Positions 24,801 to 34,873 are shown, numbered from the stretch's first letter. The stretch: DNA of 64,000 nucleotides from Verticillium longisporum (GCA_019188255.1 JAETXT010000010.1:1302001-1366000); one strand, 5' to 3'. Notes: generated by a model not told the origin, from the letters alone. Translations and numbers: made by a program.

Positions 24801-27800
24801 TCGACCCAAACACCTCATCCAGCAGCTTGGTATTCTCAAGTGCCTCGGAATCGTTTGCCATTTCGACTTCCATTCATCCATCGTCCCTTATGCTCTCGGA
24901 ATCGTTGACCGTCTCGGAGCCAATACTCAGCGACGTCGGAGGCTCCAATTCAGCGGCTTCCACCAGCAGCCAAGGGTCGCCTGACATGACGTCCACATCT
25001 TCAAGTACTTCGGGCCCCAACACAAGCTCCATCGACTTCTCGCTCTCTTTAGTGACGTCCAGTGTCTTTCCTACGGGAAGTGGCTCCGTTGTGAGACCAA
25101 CACCACTATCAACCGTCCTTCCTAGCAGAACGTCTACGGGCTCAACGGTTGATATGGACACAGTCTCGTTTGTCACCACCACAGGACTATTTACTGGGAC
25201 GGAGTCGATTACGGGTCCAGTCACGGTAACAGTACCGCCAAGTGGGACCATTCCCGGTACCGTTCTCATTCAATTGCCACAAGGTCGATTCGTCACTGTC
25301 CGAGTACCCTTTACGGGCACGGCGATCATCACTCAGCCAACTACAATATCTATCATTGCACCAGTTGGGACTGCCCCAGGAACTATTATCATCGCTACGC
25401 CGACCACTCCTGATGGCCCCGGAGTTACCGAGTCATCGTCGTCAAAATCAATGTCCGCGAGTCCGTCATCTTCGAACGTATACTCAGTCCCATCGTCTAC
25501 ACCCACGGGCAACGTAGAGACCATACAAAGCCGAGCAAGCGTGTCAGAAAGCGAGACAATATCCTTGGCACAACCTTCTTCCCTTGCTGGAGAGACATCA
25601 TCATTCGAGGCTCCGCAGTCCATGTCAACAACGGAAATCTTATCAGGGGAGAGTATAGGGGCAAACACAACCAGATCGACCAAGCTTCCGGTGCCATCGC
25701 CAGATGCGACAAGCAGCAGCCTGTCTGACACTGCAAGTACGGAGACGATTAGTAGCCAGCAGCCGACCAACGTGCCTGTGAGCTCTACTCCTCGGTCCTC
25801 GATAATGCCGAGTAACGCGGGGGAGCCATTCAGCGCCTCCTCTACAGTCAGTCTCGCGCCCTCCGTCACGCCCTCCATCACTTCATCCGTCGAACCCTCG
25901 ATGCTTTCCTCAATTAGACTGTCTCAAGCATCCTCAACCGACACACCTGTGCTGTCTACAAGAAATTCGTTGTCAAAATCGGTAGAAACATCCGGCTTGG
26001 CCTCGTCGCAGTCCATGAGTAGCGTCCTCACCTCAGCAACCAATAGCTTCCCGGATACAAGTAGAGAGCCTGTCTTTCCACCAAGTATCAGCGCTTCGAA
26101 AACGAGTGAATTTGTCAGATCCAGTGCCTCAACCTCCGAATCAGGCCCACGTCTCTCTCTTGAGCCCAGCAGCCTACTTGTTCCAGGTGGTCAAACTACA
26201 CAGACTCTTCCCTCGTCTATCGTATCGAGCATTCAAACGGGCAGGTTGAGTGGCTCGTCTTCCGTCTCGCCGAGTAGTGAGGCTTCAGCATTGAGCGAGC
26301 AAGGTCCTTCATCGACGGAAGCCGTCACTCTGAGTGAGATGGGCATCTCAAGTGAGCTTCCTGCCTCGCCGAGTGATTCCACCTCCTCGGGTGACGCTGT
26401 GCTGTCGACCGATGCCACCTTTTCAAGCGTTGATGCCCGCTCGACCAGGCTTATATCCCCTGGTCAGCCTTCAGTGGTGCCAAGTACGACGCCTTTTGCA
26501 AGCAGCACCGTGCCAGCAAGCTCGAGCCTGTCGCCCAGCGAGACCTTATCATCTGCTGAGATGAGTGCTACCCCTGGCCAATCTGCTTCCGGCAATGCTT
26601 CTGGTTCGAGCGACCCTGCTGTTTCCTCCAGCGACCCGACTGTTTCTTCAAGCGATATGAGCTCCTCAAGCCAGAGTTTGTCTTCCTCTGGAGCAATGAT
26701 ATCCTTGAGTGGTAGCGCATCTTTCCCAACTGCTGTTATCTCGTCAATAGAGCCCACGCGATCCTCCAGCGAGGCCATTCCAGCGAGCGACTCTGTCTCG
26801 ACGGAGGCAGTCAGTTCTTTGAACGTGACGGCGATTCCTCAAAGCGAATCTTCGGCCATCTCCAGCGGAATCGTTTCATCGGGGCAAGATGGCTCGTCGG
26901 GGGAGGCTGCTCTGTCCTCCACTCAGCCAATGGGCATTTCCAGTTTTGTCGTCTCACCCGAAGAACCGACTCCTTTCCCAAGCCAGACTGAATTGACTAG
27001 GGAATCTTCGACCAACGTGTCCATCTCTCCAAGCGTTACAGCCACTTCTTCCGCAGACGTCGTACGGTCGAGTGCCAGCAGACAAAGCGCGGAGCCGTCA
27101 AGTGCACCGATCATATGGTCAAGCTCCACTGGGCTGGCTTCCGGTATAGCCCAGAACCCGAGTAGTGATACTTTGTCAAGCGAACCGGCATCATCAGCCA
27201 TCGCATCTTCACAGTCTGGTGCCAGCGCGATGATCCCGACGAGTAGCGGTTCAGTTTCAAGCATCGGGCCATCCAACGCATTGAGCAACGGCACACCATC
27301 GTCAAGCGAGTCTGTTTCTTCTGACAGAGGCTCATCCGAGGAGCTTAGCAGTAGTATCGAGCTTTCAAGCTTGTCCTCTACCATGTCCTCAGACGCTGGG
27401 GCTACCGAGACAAGTTTGCTAGCCTCATCGATGATCGCGGCGAGTAGTGCATCGCTCCCACCATCAACTTCTTACGAAAGTTCTTCGACCGTTTCGCTGC
27501 CTATGCAGACCAGCAGCGCTCCGCTGAGCAGTGAGACGAGCGTTCAGCTTTCGAAGTCTGTTGCGGTGTCTGACGGTACTGCACCACCATCTACGAGGAC
27601 TTCGGAGCCCAGCAGCAGTATCTCCGAACCCACAAGCGCCAACTCAGTCGTCAGTAGCAGCGAAGCCCAAGCCTCGAGTATCAGGGACATAGTTCTGTCA
27701 AGCAGTACTATTATGTTTTCCACCAGAGACAGCGTGGTCGCGTCTTCAAGCACTGAGCAGCCTTCTGACTCAACCAGGACGAGATCAGACCAGGAATCCA

Positions 27801-30800
27801 GTCCCAGCAGTAAACCGCAGAGTTCGACAGAGCCTGCACAGCCTTCATCACAGGTTGTTGAGTTGACCAGCGCTCCGCTCGATTCATCCAGCCGACTTCC
27901 ATCCAGAGCCTCAACCAGCTACGTGTCCGACCTCGCGTCGAGCACTTCAGCGTCATCTTATCAGCCTGGAGCCACCCCGGGATCGATATCCACGGAGGTT
28001 GCCAGCAGTGAATCTCTAAGTTCTGGGCTGGGATCTTCAGCAACGTCGGGCAGTGAAATCACTTCATCAATGGTGGAGCCATCCGGGCCCTCTAATACTG
28101 AGATTCCGACCTCTGAGCTACAATCCCCACCATCTGCGAGCAATTCAGTGGTAATACCTGGCTCACTTGGCACCAGTACGACGATTGAATCGATATCCAT
28201 CCAAACTGCCAGTAGTCAGGTCGTTAGTTCCAGCTCAGAACTTTGGGCATCTGCCATTAGTTCCGAGGTTTCGTCAAAACTCATCATATCAGACGTTCCA
28301 AGTAGCAAAATCCCGGCTTCCAGTGCGGAGCTGACAGAGCCCATGAGTACCAGTGCTCCTCTGCAATCGTCATCTTCAGAGACGCCGGACAGCGAAACGA
28401 CCTCTTCGACAGATGCATCATCCGAGGTCCTCAGCAGTGTCGCTATGGTATCTGGCCCAGAGCCTTCAGGCCTCTCCAGCAGCACGCCGTCGTCATCAGC
28501 GCCAGACGTACTGAGCAGCACAATGAGTCTAGCGAGCTCGACTTCTTCTGATTCTGCAAGCAGCGAAAGCCAGACATTTGGCCCAATATCATCTCAGCCG
28601 TCAAGCAGTGAAACAGTCGATCCAGGTCTAGAAACCCCCCTGAGCACAGTGAGCGACGTCATGACCTCTGAGTCTGAATCTTCAACAGTGTCTAGTAGCG
28701 GATTGTTCACATCTGACCCTGAATCATCTGCAAGCAGCCTGAACACCATTGCAACTAGTGTGGTGGCCAGCTCCGAATTGGAATCTGTCGAGTCGACAAG
28801 AGTCGAGTCTGAATCTTCGAGTTCAGTACTACCTGAGCCTTCAAGCAGCGGATTCCCCGCCTCAAGCACAGACATCTCTGTAGCTTCGAGCAGTCAGAAA
28901 ACTGCTTCAAGCGCGGCCCCGTCAGTGTCGAACACTGATCAGCCCAGCACAGTCCCTTCAACATTGGTGTCCCAAAACCCTGAATCATCCTCGGCACCAT
29001 CCAGCAACGACATCGACTCCTCATCAGTCTTGGGATCCAGCAGTATCAACATGTTTACCACAGCCAGCGTGAACCTTTCCAGTGGCAGTAGAGCTTCATC
29101 TGTACTGCCAACCATCACTGTTAGCGTGGTTTCCGCTTCCGACTCGAGCCCGACAACTGCAATAAGCGAAGAGCTGTCACAAATAGCGTCATCGGAAACC
29201 TCTCTGACTACCATTATAGCGGAGAGTATGCCGACCTCGCTTTCGACGGATGGCGGACTCATCCCTTCGTCAGCTTCCTCTTTGATCGGTACCGAATCAA
29301 CGAGAACACCAAGTTTCGTAACTTCAGTCATTGGTAATAGCGAATTTTCAAGTTTTCCGTCTGGGAATCCAGATCCAGAGAGCAGCATACGCAGTGGTTT
29401 GGGAACAGGCTCGAGCGTACCGCCCCGCTCGACATCAGAAGCACCCGTTACTTCTACTGTGTCTTCGGTTGCTACATCATTTGCGCCAAGCTCAAGTGCA
29501 TTGGGTGAGACTCAGTCCGATATGTCTTCTTCCGAAGTATCTGTGACTACCGACTCAGTGTCATCCCCAACAGCCTCCACGAGCATGCAGTCGCTTTCGA
29601 CACTGGAGATTAGGTCTTCCCTCGGAGTAGTCACGTCTTCGCGGGTAGCGATATCCCTGCTGTCGACGACGTCTGCTCCAGATAGTTCAAGCCCTCCCAG
29701 TGTCACATCCGACGTCTCAAGTTCCATGTCTGCTGAGCAGGCCTCTGGCAGCACAGGTTCTACTCTGCTCTCGACATCGCTTATGCAGGCATCCTCAGCC
29801 GTCATAAGCAGCTCGACATCCGACGCTGGCCCGATGACAACAAGCGCAAGAAGTCTGGGTTCCTTCACCCAATCGAGTACCTCAACCATTTTGGTTTTGA
29901 GCTCTTCCGTGGAAGCTCTCTCATCCAATGGTGCATCAATCAGTTCAATCTTGTCCAGCAGCCAGATTGCGAGCTTCTCTTCGGAGTCAGCTGCAGTCTC
30001 TCTTCCTGGCACCTCGACTATCCTCTCCTCACCCACCAGCACATTGAGGGCATCGTTTAGTACACTTCCGAGCGTGAGCTCAGCGCCTGAGGTTGCTTCA
30101 ACGGAAATATCCGATTCGGCAAGTTCAACTACATCTGTAAATACCAGCCCACCATCCAGTTCATCATTCAGCAGAGAAACCACTTCATCCACGAGTATAG
30201 TAGTTTCAGCACCAATCCCGAGTAGTTTTGATGTAACCAGTTCCACGGAGAGCTCCGCGACCACTTCGACGACTCGCTTGGCAAGCAGTCTTTTGACATC
30301 AATCCTGGCAACAAGCAGCCCAACCAGCCGCTCGATGAGCGACATGTTCAGTAGCACACCTACCAGCTCCACTCTGTTTAGCACCACAGAAACCAGTTTG
30401 ACATTGATTAGTCTGCCAGGATCAAGCTCTTCAAGTTCATCAATATCAGGCACTACAAGTAACTCTCTAGTGAACACATCCCAAGGTAGTGTACCTGTCA
30501 CCACGTCAACTGCAAGCTCCGAGGTCACGTCCACCACGACGACATCGACAACATCGACAAGCTTGATTTCTATCACACAGGCGCCCTCTTCCAGGGTATC
30601 TACTAGCCCGACTTCGACTTCCGTTACTGTAGTCATTTCTACCACTTTAACGTCCACTTCTACTACATCATTTACCACCAGTACATCAACATTGAATCCA
30701 GCCATTCCAAGTTTGTCCACCATAACTACAGCTAGTACTTCAACATCAATGGCTACTCCAACATCCACTGCTATCACTTCGACCTCTACTCCAATATCTA

Positions 30801-32260
30801 ATGCGTCTCCTACGCTAAGCCCCTCAACTTCTACCTCCACTTCAATATCAAACTCTGCCATACTAGTTACGCCTTCTACTATTATCACCACGTCTACTCA
30901 GGCTACTTCGTCAAGCATATCGAGCACCTCAAGCACGTCAAGCGCGGCAAGCACAGCGAGCACTTCGACATCCACGACTTCAACCTCCATGGTTTTGACC
31001 ACACCGGTTACGTCGACAACCACTTTGACAACTCCAACCATTCCGACCTCTTCCTCCACCCCAACCACCTCAACTATCGTAACTACCCTGGCCACTCTAA
31101 CTACTCCGACTACTGTAGCCACTCCGACCACGTCTACTTCCACCTTGGTAGCTCCAAGTACTGCAACGACTCCAACCACTACAGCCACTCCAACCACCAC
31201 GACCACTCTGACGTCCCCTACAACTCCCACCACTTTGATCACTTCCACCACTGTCATTAGCCCTCCCACCTCAGTTACTCCGACTACCACATTCACTCTG
31301 ACAACTCCGACTACTCCGACCGATACCCTCACCCCGACTACTCCAACCACTCTGACCACTCTGACTACTTCAACGTCCATTACCTCGACCACCTCGACCA
31401 CCACTTCGACCACCACCTCGACCACCTCCACTACTCCGACGTCAACCCGGGCAGTCGCCTCAGCAACCGCTGGCCCACAGTTCAGCTGCCCGCCAACAGG
31501 CTTCCTCGTCCAGGGAACAAGCTCAGGTGTCACCTTGTCATCCATCGACATCACGACTGGCCAACAAACATTGATTCGCAGCAACATCGCGGGAAACTCG
31601 GAAGTCAATGCCCTGGGCTATAACGCGCGCGATGACTACCTCTACGCCGTAGCCCAAAACGGCCTCCTCACGTCCATCTCGATCATCCGCCTCAATGCCC
31701 GGGGCGATGTATCCGTAGTTGTCCCGCAGGTCGCCAACAAGCTCGCCCTTCTGGGGGGCTTCAACGCGGGCGACGTCGACGAGAACTCCCAGTATTGGAT
31801 CTCCACCAGCGGCAATGACTGGTACCAGTACGACCTGCGCCCCGGCAGCGCCACCTACGCGCAGCAGGTCGCCTACGGCACCCTGCCGCTGCTGTCTCGC
31901 CCCGCGCAGGTCATCGCGGACTGGGCCTACGTCCCCGGCGGCGGCAACTTTCTGTGGGCCATTGGCACGGCGGCCGGCGGCCGGACGGTCCTCATGCAGT
32001 TCAGTCGGTCGACGAAGCGGTGGACGCAGGTACGCGACTTTGGCAACATTGTCGGCGGCACGCTGCTCAACCAGCCGGTCTGGGGCGCAGTGTACGCGAG
32101 CGCCAATGGGTTCCTGTACGGCACCGAGAACCTCACTGGGCAGGTCTGGCGGTTTCCCGTCTTGTCGAGCACGGCGCCGGCGACGAGTGTGGTCACTGGG
32201 TCACCGGCAACGCTCAATGATGGCGCGAGATGTCTGGAAGCGTCGAATCTGCCGACGTAG
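21839..32260 (+). CDS. Giant mucin-like secreted protein with DUF6923-type C-terminus
   Basis: A single uninterrupted exon of 10.4 kb encodes 3,473 residues. Residues 1-23 are a clear signal peptide (MRIWAPWLPLVPLLFCAGG, cleavage likely after HAYA). A short Cys-containing segment (ECLCLTEV to ASCIQAGYSG, about 35-63) and a Pro-rich linker follow. About 3,000 residues are then almost wholly Ser/Thr with Ala, Pro, Val, Gly and Glu, a probable O-mannosylated stalk. At about 1110-1190 the stalk is broken by a beta-rich two-copy module (VTVTVPPSGTIPGTVLIQ and a related second copy). Residues about 2880-3200 are Thr-dominated (TTPTTVATPTTSTST). From about 3214 a globular domain begins (FSCPPTGFLVQGTSSGVTL) with SIDITTGQQTLIRSNI and GFLYGTENLTGQVWRF, matching the DUF6923-type domain of fungal surface proteins. 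No GPI tail is seen. A role as adhesin, spacer or wall protein is inferred. Confidence 0.9.
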   Translation: MRIWAPWLPLVPLLFCAGGHAYADIGLSERLRSKECLCLTEVIIVTYVGTPDFVASCIQAGYSGTITMPGGPGYPDVSYPPPASAPPPAAPPWPGPGSGTYTSLSFVTSARGLSLDIQSSATAALAANGTLSTTLHIVGPTPGLSDRPCDGPASVSRSGSDSGNDTSLTNCPSSGACTVHENDTTATSNTGSAKVSITLTIFTTLRTVTTSVVMTTNEDCTSSATLATLETITPVGPNIPNVSTTFGSATGSVTSNGVDDLESANNGPVLTISETVASFDGSSTATTKVLTRTTGTLSDNLQPTDLPGSPRETTMTVAATTTSTTTITVSGLPTRPSEQSSVSFTASVFTTTAIPAITSTKRPTALSEGSRESIATSQLTPVSGVTTELTTVALKTATSALTRSISGSNVQPPSVSLDTALPASSQRGTSSLESTIPSFGAAPTVTSSQQNLTPSVASGDGSLEMSASSTGRAPIFGSATLTDSSSLVGPPTTLEASALPGSAISLGLSKSTEAPGALGLLTSLDVATSTLPFPSSSRLSPWTLSPESSGISSAISGVETTITSRSSSDDTHTSAVTTEVIEPSISDASSSGQQSTSVTSSSPSSNSLLLPSSITSESSALSRQPTSVLEGVSSGNVATSRDTTSLGLGTASSTAAISVGSITSSISTTSSSIFMSSCESLISASQLPIQSSDVVSTQLPISLSNSMSSRTSNLSDENSGPAPSSVSDQRQSSSSDASISTTHRDTSSDARDSSGSSSGFSAPATSSALANPSVQPESASLTLSLSGSAVSSMRVPTESASISIPMPSTQSDFPPSRSVASTSNMSPNLSSPTPAVSVLSSYSLESSSLSGSSEFSETTYGIPPSTSMPSIILDISGTPVLSIASETSSGLISSTALTPQSSTILSSISTQLATIESSSLSESFAASGSSNFPTTSGGSRSFATSPASSRGSASITSPSSSLSLPESSKLISTTSSDSEINRSSETSIDPNTSSSSLVFSSASESFAISTSIHPSSLMLSESLTVSEPILSDVGGSNSAASTSSQGSPDMTSTSSSTSGPNTSSIDFSLSLVTSSVFPTGSGSVVRPTPLSTVLPSRTSTGSTVDMDTVSFVTTTGLFTGTESITGPVTVTVPPSGTIPGTVLIQLPQGRFVTVRVPFTGTAIITQPTTISIIAPVGTAPGTIIIATPTTPDGPGVTESSSSKSMSASPSSSNVYSVPSSTPTGNVETIQSRASVSESETISLAQPSSLAGETSSFEAPQSMSTTEILSGESIGANTTRSTKLPVPSPDATSSSLSDTASTETISSQQPTNVPVSSTPRSSIMPSNAGEPFSASSTVSLAPSVTPSITSSVEPSMLSSIRLSQASSTDTPVLSTRNSLSKSVETSGLASSQSMSSVLTSATNSFPDTSREPVFPPSISASKTSEFVRSSASTSESGPRLSLEPSSLLVPGGQTTQTLPSSIVSSIQTGRLSGSSSVSPSSEASALSEQGPSSTEAVTLSEMGISSELPASPSDSTSSGDAVLSTDATFSSVDARSTRLISPGQPSVVPSTTPFASSTVPASSSLSPSETLSSAEMSATPGQSASGNASGSSDPAVSSSDPTVSSSDMSSSSQSLSSSGAMISLSGSASFPTAVISSIEPTRSSSEAIPASDSVSTEAVSSLNVTAIPQSESSAISSGIVSSGQDGSSGEAALSSTQPMGISSFVVSPEEPTPFPSQTELTRESSTNVSISPSVTATSSADVVRSSASRQSAEPSSAPIIWSSSTGLASGIAQNPSSDTLSSEPASSAIASSQSGASAMIPTSSGSVSSIGPSNALSNGTPSSSESVSSDRGSSEELSSSIELSSLSSTMSSDAGATETSLLASSMIAASSASLPPSTSYESSSTVSLPMQTSSAPLSSETSVQLSKSVAVSDGTAPPSTRTSEPSSSISEPTSANSVVSSSEAQASSIRDIVLSSSTIMFSTRDSVVASSSTEQPSDSTRTRSDQESSPSSKPQSSTEPAQPSSQVVELTSAPLDSSSRLPSRASTSYVSDLASSTSASSYQPGATPGSISTEVASSESLSSGLGSSATSGSEITSSMVEPSGPSNTEIPTSELQSPPSASNSVVIPGSLGTSTTIESISIQTASSQVVSSSSELWASAISSEVSSKLIISDVPSSKIPASSAELTEPMSTSAPLQSSSSETPDSETTSSTDASSEVLSSVAMVSGPEPSGLSSSTPSSSAPDVLSSTMSLASSTSSDSASSESQTFGPISSQPSSSETVDPGLETPLSTVSDVMTSESESSTVSSSGLFTSDPESSASSLNTIATSVVASSELESVESTRVESESSSSVLPEPSSSGFPASSTDISVASSSQKTASSAAPSVSNTDQPSTVPSTLVSQNPESSSAPSSNDIDSSSVLGSSSINMFTTASVNLSSGSRASSVLPTITVSVVSASDSSPTTAISEELSQIASSETSLTTIIAESMPTSLSTDGGLIPSSASSLIGTESTRTPSFVTSVIGNSEFSSFPSGNPDPESSIRSGLGTGSSVPPRSTSEAPVTSTVSSVATSFAPSSSALGETQSDMSSSEVSVTTDSVSSPTASTSMQSLSTLEIRSSLGVVTSSRVAISLLSTTSAPDSSSPPSVTSDVSSSMSAEQASGSTGSTLLSTSLMQASSAVISSSTSDAGPMTTSARSLGSFTQSSTSTILVLSSSVEALSSNGASISSILSSSQIASFSSESAAVSLPGTSTILSSPTSTLRASFSTLPSVSSAPEVASTEISDSASSTTSVNTSPPSSSSFSRETTSSTSIVVSAPIPSSFDVTSSTESSATTSTTRLASSLLTSILATSSPTSRSMSDMFSSTPTSSTLFSTTETSLTLISLPGSSSSSSSISGTTSNSLVNTSQGSVPVTTSTASSEVTSTTTTSTTSTSLISITQAPSSRVSTSPTSTSVTVVISTTLTSTSTTSFTTSTSTLNPAIPSLSTITTASTSTSMATPTSTAITSTSTPISNASPTLSPSTSTSTSISNSAILVTPSTIITTSTQATSSSISSTSSTSSAASTASTSTSTTSTSMVLTTPVTSTTTLTTPTIPTSSSTPTTSTIVTTLATLTTPTTVATPTTSTSTLVAPSTATTPTTTATPTTTTTLTSPTTPTTLITSTTVISPPTSVTPTTTFTLTTPTTPTDTLTPTTPTTLTTLTTSTSITSTTSTTTSTTTSTTSTTPTSTRAVASATAGPQFSCPPTGFLVQGTSSGVTLSSIDITTGQQTLIRSNIAGNSEVNALGYNARDDYLYAVAQNGLLTSISIIRLNARGDVSVVVPQVANKLALLGGFNAGDVDENSQYWISTSGNDWYQYDLRPGSATYAQQVAYGTLPLLSRPAQVIADWAYVPGGGNFLWAIGTAAGGRTVLMQFSRSTKRWTQVRDFGNIVGGTLLNQPVWGAVYASANGFLYGTENLTGQVWRFPVLSSTAPATSVVTGSPATLNDGARCLEASNLPT

Positions 32261-32517
32261 GGACTGCATGACGAGCCATGTACGAGGTATTTGGCGTTGG
32301 GGTATACAGCCTCACTGGAGGCCTGTTTGAGTTTTACATTTCTTTGGGTATTGGGATATCATAGCTGAACATACGCTCCTTCCCTATGTCGACTGTTAGT
32401 TTTATTGATTGATTACTCTTTTTCATGCAGTCGCCTGTCCAACGGCGATGCCTGTCAGCGTCATGCTCATACATCTCATTCAAAGCTTATCCTCTCACCA
32501 GGACCACACGGCAGAAT

Positions 32518-33510
32518 CTACCACGCCGCCATGAGGCCTGCGCCCATCAACACGGCAATGCCCCATGTCGCCACAAGGGCACTGGCGCCAGTACCCAGCG
32601 TGAACCTCCCGCTGCGAGCCGCCGACTCGCCCGTCTCGGTGGGCTCCTCGTCGCCGACCTCGACCTCTTCGCCAGTCTCGCCCTCGTCATCGCCGTTACT
32701 GACGAGCGTCACCATGGGAACATGTTCAAAGCCGGTAAAGGGTCCCTCAAATGCAATCACTACCGAAGCGGTGGCCGGGTCGGCCGTCACGTCGCTCAAG
32801 GCCACCGTCTCAATGTAGCGTGACGGTGTAAACTCGACCGTATCGGTCTGACTGAGGGCCATGCCCGTGACCTCTTTGCCGTTGTAAGTGAACGTGGCCG
32901 TGATGACGTCCAGGCGCGGGAAGTCGTCGACCATGTGCAGACAGACGGTGGGGGTCGGAAACTCGGACAAGGGAAAGTTGCGGAAGCAATTGCCAAAGCC
33001 GGTTGCGTCAAAGCCGGACGGGCAGCAGAGGACGGCCGACTCGCCCGGGGCGAGGGCTTCGACGAGGATATTGGGCACCGGGTTTGTGTGCTGACTCGGC
33101 CCATGGTCCCCCGTAGCGGTCGCCGTGAATTCTGTCTCGGCCTGGGTGAAGTGGCCCGACGCGTCGATGTCGCCGTTGGCGGACTTTGTGGCTGCGCCGA
33201 CGGTCGTCCAGCCCGACGGACAGATGGAGGCTGGCGAGTGGTAGGCCCACGGAGTCGGGTAGGCGGCCGGGCTGCGGGATTGGGCTACCCACAGCGATTG
33301 GATTTCTTCGCCATCGGGTATGCAGTTGAAGAAGTCGCCGACGCGTTCTTCGCTGCAAGGAGAGCCGTACAGGGGAAATTTCGGCGCAGCAACCCGGGCG
33401 AGGTATTTGTCGGTCGGGCCCTCGGTGCAGGAGGCGGGAGGCGTCCAGGTCGAAGTCAATGGGCCGACGTTGATGAAGCTTTGCTGGGAGAGGGAGCTGA
33501 CAGAAGGCAT
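32518..33510 (-). CDS. Fungal surface-type protein with C-terminal membrane or GPI tail
   Basis: The frame encodes 330 residues in one exon. It begins with a pattern common in uncharacterised fungal proteins (VGPLTSTWTPPASC), then has Cys motifs ICPSGWTTVGAA and AVLCCPSGFDATGFGNC. An acidic linker (EEVEVGDEEPTE) precedes the hydrophobic C-terminus (ASALVATWGIAVLMGAGLM), which ends the protein and could be a GPI signal or single membrane span. There is no N-terminal signal peptide, so topology is unclear. The gene is convergent with the giant mucin-like gene, the two 3' ends being 257 bp apart. Function is unknown. Confidence 0.75.
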   Translation of the reverse strand: MPSVSSLSQQSFINVGPLTSTWTPPASCTEGPTDKYLARVAAPKFPLYGSPCSEERVGDFFNCIPDGEEIQSLWVAQSRSPAAYPTPWAYHSPASICPSGWTTVGAATKSANGDIDASGHFTQAETEFTATATGDHGPSQHTNPVPNILVEALAPGESAVLCCPSGFDATGFGNCFRNFPLSEFPTPTVCLHMVDDFPRLDVITATFTYNGKEVTGMALSQTDTVEFTPSRYIETVALSDVTADPATASVVIAFEGPFTGFEHVPMVTLVSNGDDEGETGEEVEVGDEEPTETGESAARSGRFTLGTGASALVATWGIAVLMGAGLMAAW

Positions 33511-34362
33511 GGCGATGGATGGTATTGCTGGATACGTCGCGCTGCCCTGATGTGCTTAAAGGGTCGATCAGGGTGATGCGCCATCTTATTGCCATGCGAC
33601 TGTGCCGCAGCTGAAGAAACTGCACTTTCGACAAGGTGAGATGAGGTACTGACGAGCCGAAATGGGATGCGGCACAGTCACATGAGCGCTATGACGCAGA
33701 CCATGGCAGGCAGCGGTTCAAAACCTCACGCCAAGAGACGCTGAATGGGAGCAGTCCTCCATTCCAGAAGATAGAGATGGCGGAGCTGTCGATTGGGTTG
33801 GCTGTGAATTAAGGGGCCCTGGGATACCCCAGACTCACGTAGGCCAAGCAAATATCAGGCTTCAGAGAGTACGATGTGTGCCTCCTTGGGGCGCAAGCTA
33901 GCGCATGTCTAGGGAGTTTGGAGTCGGCAGGTTCTTGGCAGCACAGCGCCAACAGACATGCAGGTAAAGACAAGCTTGTCGCTTGCCGAGGAGGGATAGC
34001 TGCTTCCATGCTGTCGGTAGAAGACGCATGGGGTTGGTATTGAAGGAAGCGGTTGGTCTCGAGGTTCTTCCAAGACCCTGTTGAGCCACGAACAGAGCAT
34101 GAGCAAAGCATGTGCAATGTGTCAAGGCCCAAGCAACAAGGCCCAAGAAGTCGTCGTTCTGCGATCACCAGCCCGAACGAAGAACAGACCAGCTCCAGCG
34201 GCATCGTAACGAACACTGCCTTCGTACGACTGGCTCCATGATTGACTGCGAGAGCTGCTGGCAGCTGGGTGCCCAGTGAGAGTGTCATGCCCATGACTGT
34301 TCAACGGCTCAAGGGTGTCCAACGTGGCCATGGCCATGCTTCAACCTGGCCAGCCTTGTCAG

Positions 34363-34378
34363 CTACCTAGCTAGGTAG
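34363..34378. repeat. Perfect 16-bp palindrome of the CCTAG/AGGT type
   Basis: CTACCTAG is followed directly by CTAGGTAG, a perfect palindrome. Related ACCT/AGGT palindromes occur at 20218-20227, 56061-56076 and 56844-56853, all in intergenic DNA. Confidence 0.85.
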
Positions 34379-34873
34379 GCTGGAGACGAGTGACTGCCCA
34401 TTCTTGAATTGACCGTGATCAATCACATCCCACAAGTAGGGGTTCGTAGCGGCGATATGGTGGTGTGGTGCTGGATAAATCAGGCTTTGTCCAGATTGAA
34501 ACCGTGTCCCCGATATGGCAGGACTGTCCTTTTGGTGCATCAAAGGGCGAAGGAGAGATTGACTTGGGCGAACCACCTCTGAAGAAGGATGGGTAAGAGA
34601 GGAAGAAGTGGAAGAGGCAGTGGAGAGCATTGGGGGCTCGTCGGTAAGGCTGAGATGCCCCAGCCACGATCCCACAATAGAACCTGCCTGAAGAAGGGGG
34701 AGGGACGCCCCTGCCAAGCCATCATAGCGCTTCCAAGTGACGTCCAGACACCGGGTAGGAGCTGCCGGCGCAGCAATTGCATCCTGTGGCGATTGGGGAA
34801 GATGCTTTGCTCTCGTGGTCATTCCTCATCCATCCTCAACCTCGTCAAACCATCAACGAAGACCAGAGTCGAG

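Noticed and set aside
23182..31608. Long open frames on the minus strand opposite the giant mucin-like gene (for example 23182-24321, 29512-30891, 30898-31608)
   Set aside because: Their translations are only Val/Asp/Glu/Leu-rich mirrors of Ser/Thr codons. They lack starts in context, domains and splice sites, and arise because TCN/ACN codons read backwards rarely give stops.
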